Source: Gemmatimonadota bacterium (GTDB lineage Bacteria > Latescibacterota > UBA2968 > UBA8231). From it: DNA of 53,734 nucleotides. A program made the position numbers and the translations under genes. The stretch is taken from assembly GCA_028875335.1 (NCBI GenBank), contig JAPPEF010000009.1, forward strand, positions 1 to 53,734, in the 5' to 3' direction. Shown one piece after another: positions 52,614 through 53,734 of this stretch; within the stretch, counting starts at the first letter, position 1; each line of letters opens with the position of its first letter. Below the pieces are notes generated by a model that was given only the letters and a program-made list of their open reading frames with translations, was not told the DNA's origin and searched no databases.

Positions 52614-53639
52614 ATGCCCGCGGCCTCCGCACAGGTATTCGACGGCCTAGGCCATCCGCTGCGCTGCGAAAGCCTGCCACTACCCGATTCCCTCGCGCCG
52701 GGTGAAGTGCTCGTCGAGATCGGCCTAGCCACGATCTGCGGCTCCGACCTCCACACGCTGTCCGGCCTGCGCACGGAGCCTACGCCCCTGATCCTCGGCC
52801 ACGAGGCCGTCGGCCGCGTCATCGCCTCGCAGCGCCCTACCTCTGCACTAGGCGACCGCGTAAGCTGGACCATCGCCGACAGTTGCGGTACCTGTTTGCC
52901 CTGTACGGAACATCGCCTGCCGGAAAAATGCGACGCGCTCTTTAAATACGGCCACGCCACGCTCACCGACGGCAGCGGACTCAACGGCTGTTACGCCACG
53001 CATCTGCTCATTAGACCCGGCACTCACATCGCCAAAGTAGCAGACCGCTTGCCCGACTCCGCAGTGGCTCCGGCCAACTGCGCCTTGGCCACTGCGGTCA
53101 ACGCCATCGAGGTCCTGCCCACTCCCTGTCACAGAGTTCTGGTCCAGGGCGCGGGTCTGCTCGGCCTCTATACGTGCGCCCTGCTCGCCGAGCGCGGCAT
53201 CGAGCAAATCTACTGTACCGATATCGACGCGGACCGCCTAGCGCTGTCCACCGAATTCGGCGCAATACCTATAACCGAGCCACCACCGGGAGGACTCGAC
53301 GCGGTTTTTGAAGTCGCCGGCAACGCGGACTTGATTCCCTCGGGGGTCGCAGCCCTGCGCCCAGGCGGCATCTACGTCTTCGTCGGCATGGTCCACCCCA
53401 ACACCCGGCTAGACCTGACCGGCGAACAGGTCATTCGCAAGTGCCTGACGATTCGCGGCGTCCACAACTACAGCCCGCGCCATCTCGACGAGGCGCTCGC
53501 CTTTCTCGCCCGCACTGCCGACTGCTATCCGTACTCGTCGCTGGTCAGCGACCCCTTTGCCCTCACCGAGCTAGCGCAAGCCATCGCCTTGGCCGAAACC
53601 CGCCAGCACATCCGCGTCGCCGTTGCTCCCAACGCATGA
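52614..53639 (+). CDS. Zinc-dependent alcohol dehydrogenase, phosphonate-catabolism type
   Basis: A 341-residue medium-chain dehydrogenase. The catalytic zinc is likely bound in ATICGSDLHT (about 40-49) and GHEAVG (about 63-68); the structural zinc Cys set is in SCGTCLPCTEHRLPEKC. The Rossmann loop is VQGAGLLGLYTCAL (about 180). KYGHATLTDGSGLNGCYATH resembles the subgroup repeatedly found in phosphonate gene clusters (TIGR03366). The stop overlaps the start of phosphonoacetate hydrolase (ATGA), supporting a role in oxidising a phosphonate alcohol. The exact substrate is not assigned. Confidence 0.85.
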   Translation: MPAASAQVFDGLGHPLRCESLPLPDSLAPGEVLVEIGLATICGSDLHTLSGLRTEPTPLILGHEAVGRVIASQRPTSALGDRVSWTIADSCGTCLPCTEHRLPEKCDALFKYGHATLTDGSGLNGCYATHLLIRPGTHIAKVADRLPDSAVAPANCALATAVNAIEVLPTPCHRVLVQGAGLLGLYTCALLAERGIEQIYCTDIDADRLALSTEFGAIPITEPPPGGLDAVFEVAGNADLIPSGVAALRPGGIYVFVGMVHPNTRLDLTGEQVIRKCLTIRGVHNYSPRHLDEALAFLARTADCYPYSSLVSDPFALTELAQAIALAETRQHIRVAVAPNA

Positions 53640-53734
53640 TCCAAGTCAATGACCGCAGCTATCGCCCGCGCGACAAAACCATCGTCGGCATCTGCCTCGA
53701 CGGCTGCGCCCAAGCCTATCTCGACGAAGCCGCC
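53636..53734 (+). CDS. phnA: Phosphonoacetate hydrolase, 5' end only (runs off the window)
   Basis: The first 33 codons of a gene cut by the window edge. It begins MIQVNDRSYRPRDK and continues KTIVGICLDGCAQAYLDEA, matching the start of PhnA phosphonoacetate hydrolases (VNxRSYR...PTIVVCxDGCexEYI). The first metal-binding Asp of the alkaline-phosphatase-like fold is in CLDGC. The full enzyme hydrolyses phosphonoacetate to acetate and phosphate. The ATG overlaps the alcohol dehydrogenase stop. Assignment rests on the N-terminus and gene context. Confidence 0.82.
   Translation, partial: MIQVNDRSYRPRDKTIVGICLDGCAQAYLDEAA

Noticed and set aside
1..53734. tRNA or rRNA genes and CRISPR arrays
   Set aside because: Intergenic gaps were inspected; none has a cloverleaf-like segment with a TTCGA-type T-loop, rRNA sequence, or regularly spaced repeats.

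Overview
The window is a gene-dense, GC-rich stretch of a diderm (Gram-negative-type) bacterial chromosome. It holds BamA, a Skp/OmpH chaperone, LolA and LolCD together with McsA-McsB-ClpC, a set best known from Firmicutes. It also holds large secreted proteins that carry FlgD-like/T9SS-like C-terminal domains, cohesin-like modules and a dockerin-like motif of the DFFxFADxFG type. Together with the Gfo/Idh and sugar isomerase genes and a phosphonate-catabolism cluster, this suggests an uncultured marine or sponge-associated FCB-like lineage of the Latescibacterota/Poribacteria kind. That placement is inference from gene content; no rRNA gene is present.

Layout. From 0.1 to 43.7 kb every gene lies on the minus strand. 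Reading in the direction of transcription (right to left): a HEAT-repeat protein, hisG-hisD-hisB, a glycosyltransferase, a palindromic mobile-like repeat, and a YfhO-type membrane protein (43.7-36.1 kb). Then comes a 2559-residue Calx-beta surface protein with its own consensus promoter and a long leader, followed by a 686-residue cohesin-like protein (35.6-25.8 kb). Next are moaD-moaE, a dual-specificity phosphatase, a zinc-ribbon protein, ybbR, tsaD and a von Willebrand-type membrane protein (25.7-20.1 kb). A nearly unbroken envelope and proteostasis run follows: ftsK-lolA-subtilase-membrane protein-prfB-lolC-lolD-mcsA-mcsB-clpC-bamA-lipoprotein-ompH-fabZ-pyrB (20.0-2.7 kb). The left end has a tiny basic protein, a Gfo/Idh oxidoreductase and an L-rhamnose isomerase.

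From 43.85 kb to the right end the genes run on the plus strand, except one YtxH-like gene. There is a hidden selenoprotein of the SelW/Rdx family with an in-frame UGA and a matching SECIS-like hairpin, then a TPR protein, rdgB, a heterodimeric ABC exporter, an IMP dehydrogenase variant, two SDR-type epimerase-like proteins, a phosphonate-associated alcohol dehydrogenase, and the first 33 codons of phosphonoacetate hydrolase, which runs off the window.

How the genes work together. The long minus-strand run couples outer-membrane biogenesis (BamA, Skp, LolA, LolCD, FabZ) with regulated proteolysis (McsA, McsB, ClpC) and DNA translocation (FtsK). Two genes depend on recoding and are easily missed or broken by routine gene calling: prfB (+1 frameshift at CTT-TGA-C) and the SelW-like gene (UGA read as selenocysteine). 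The latter is the most notable unannotated item in the window.
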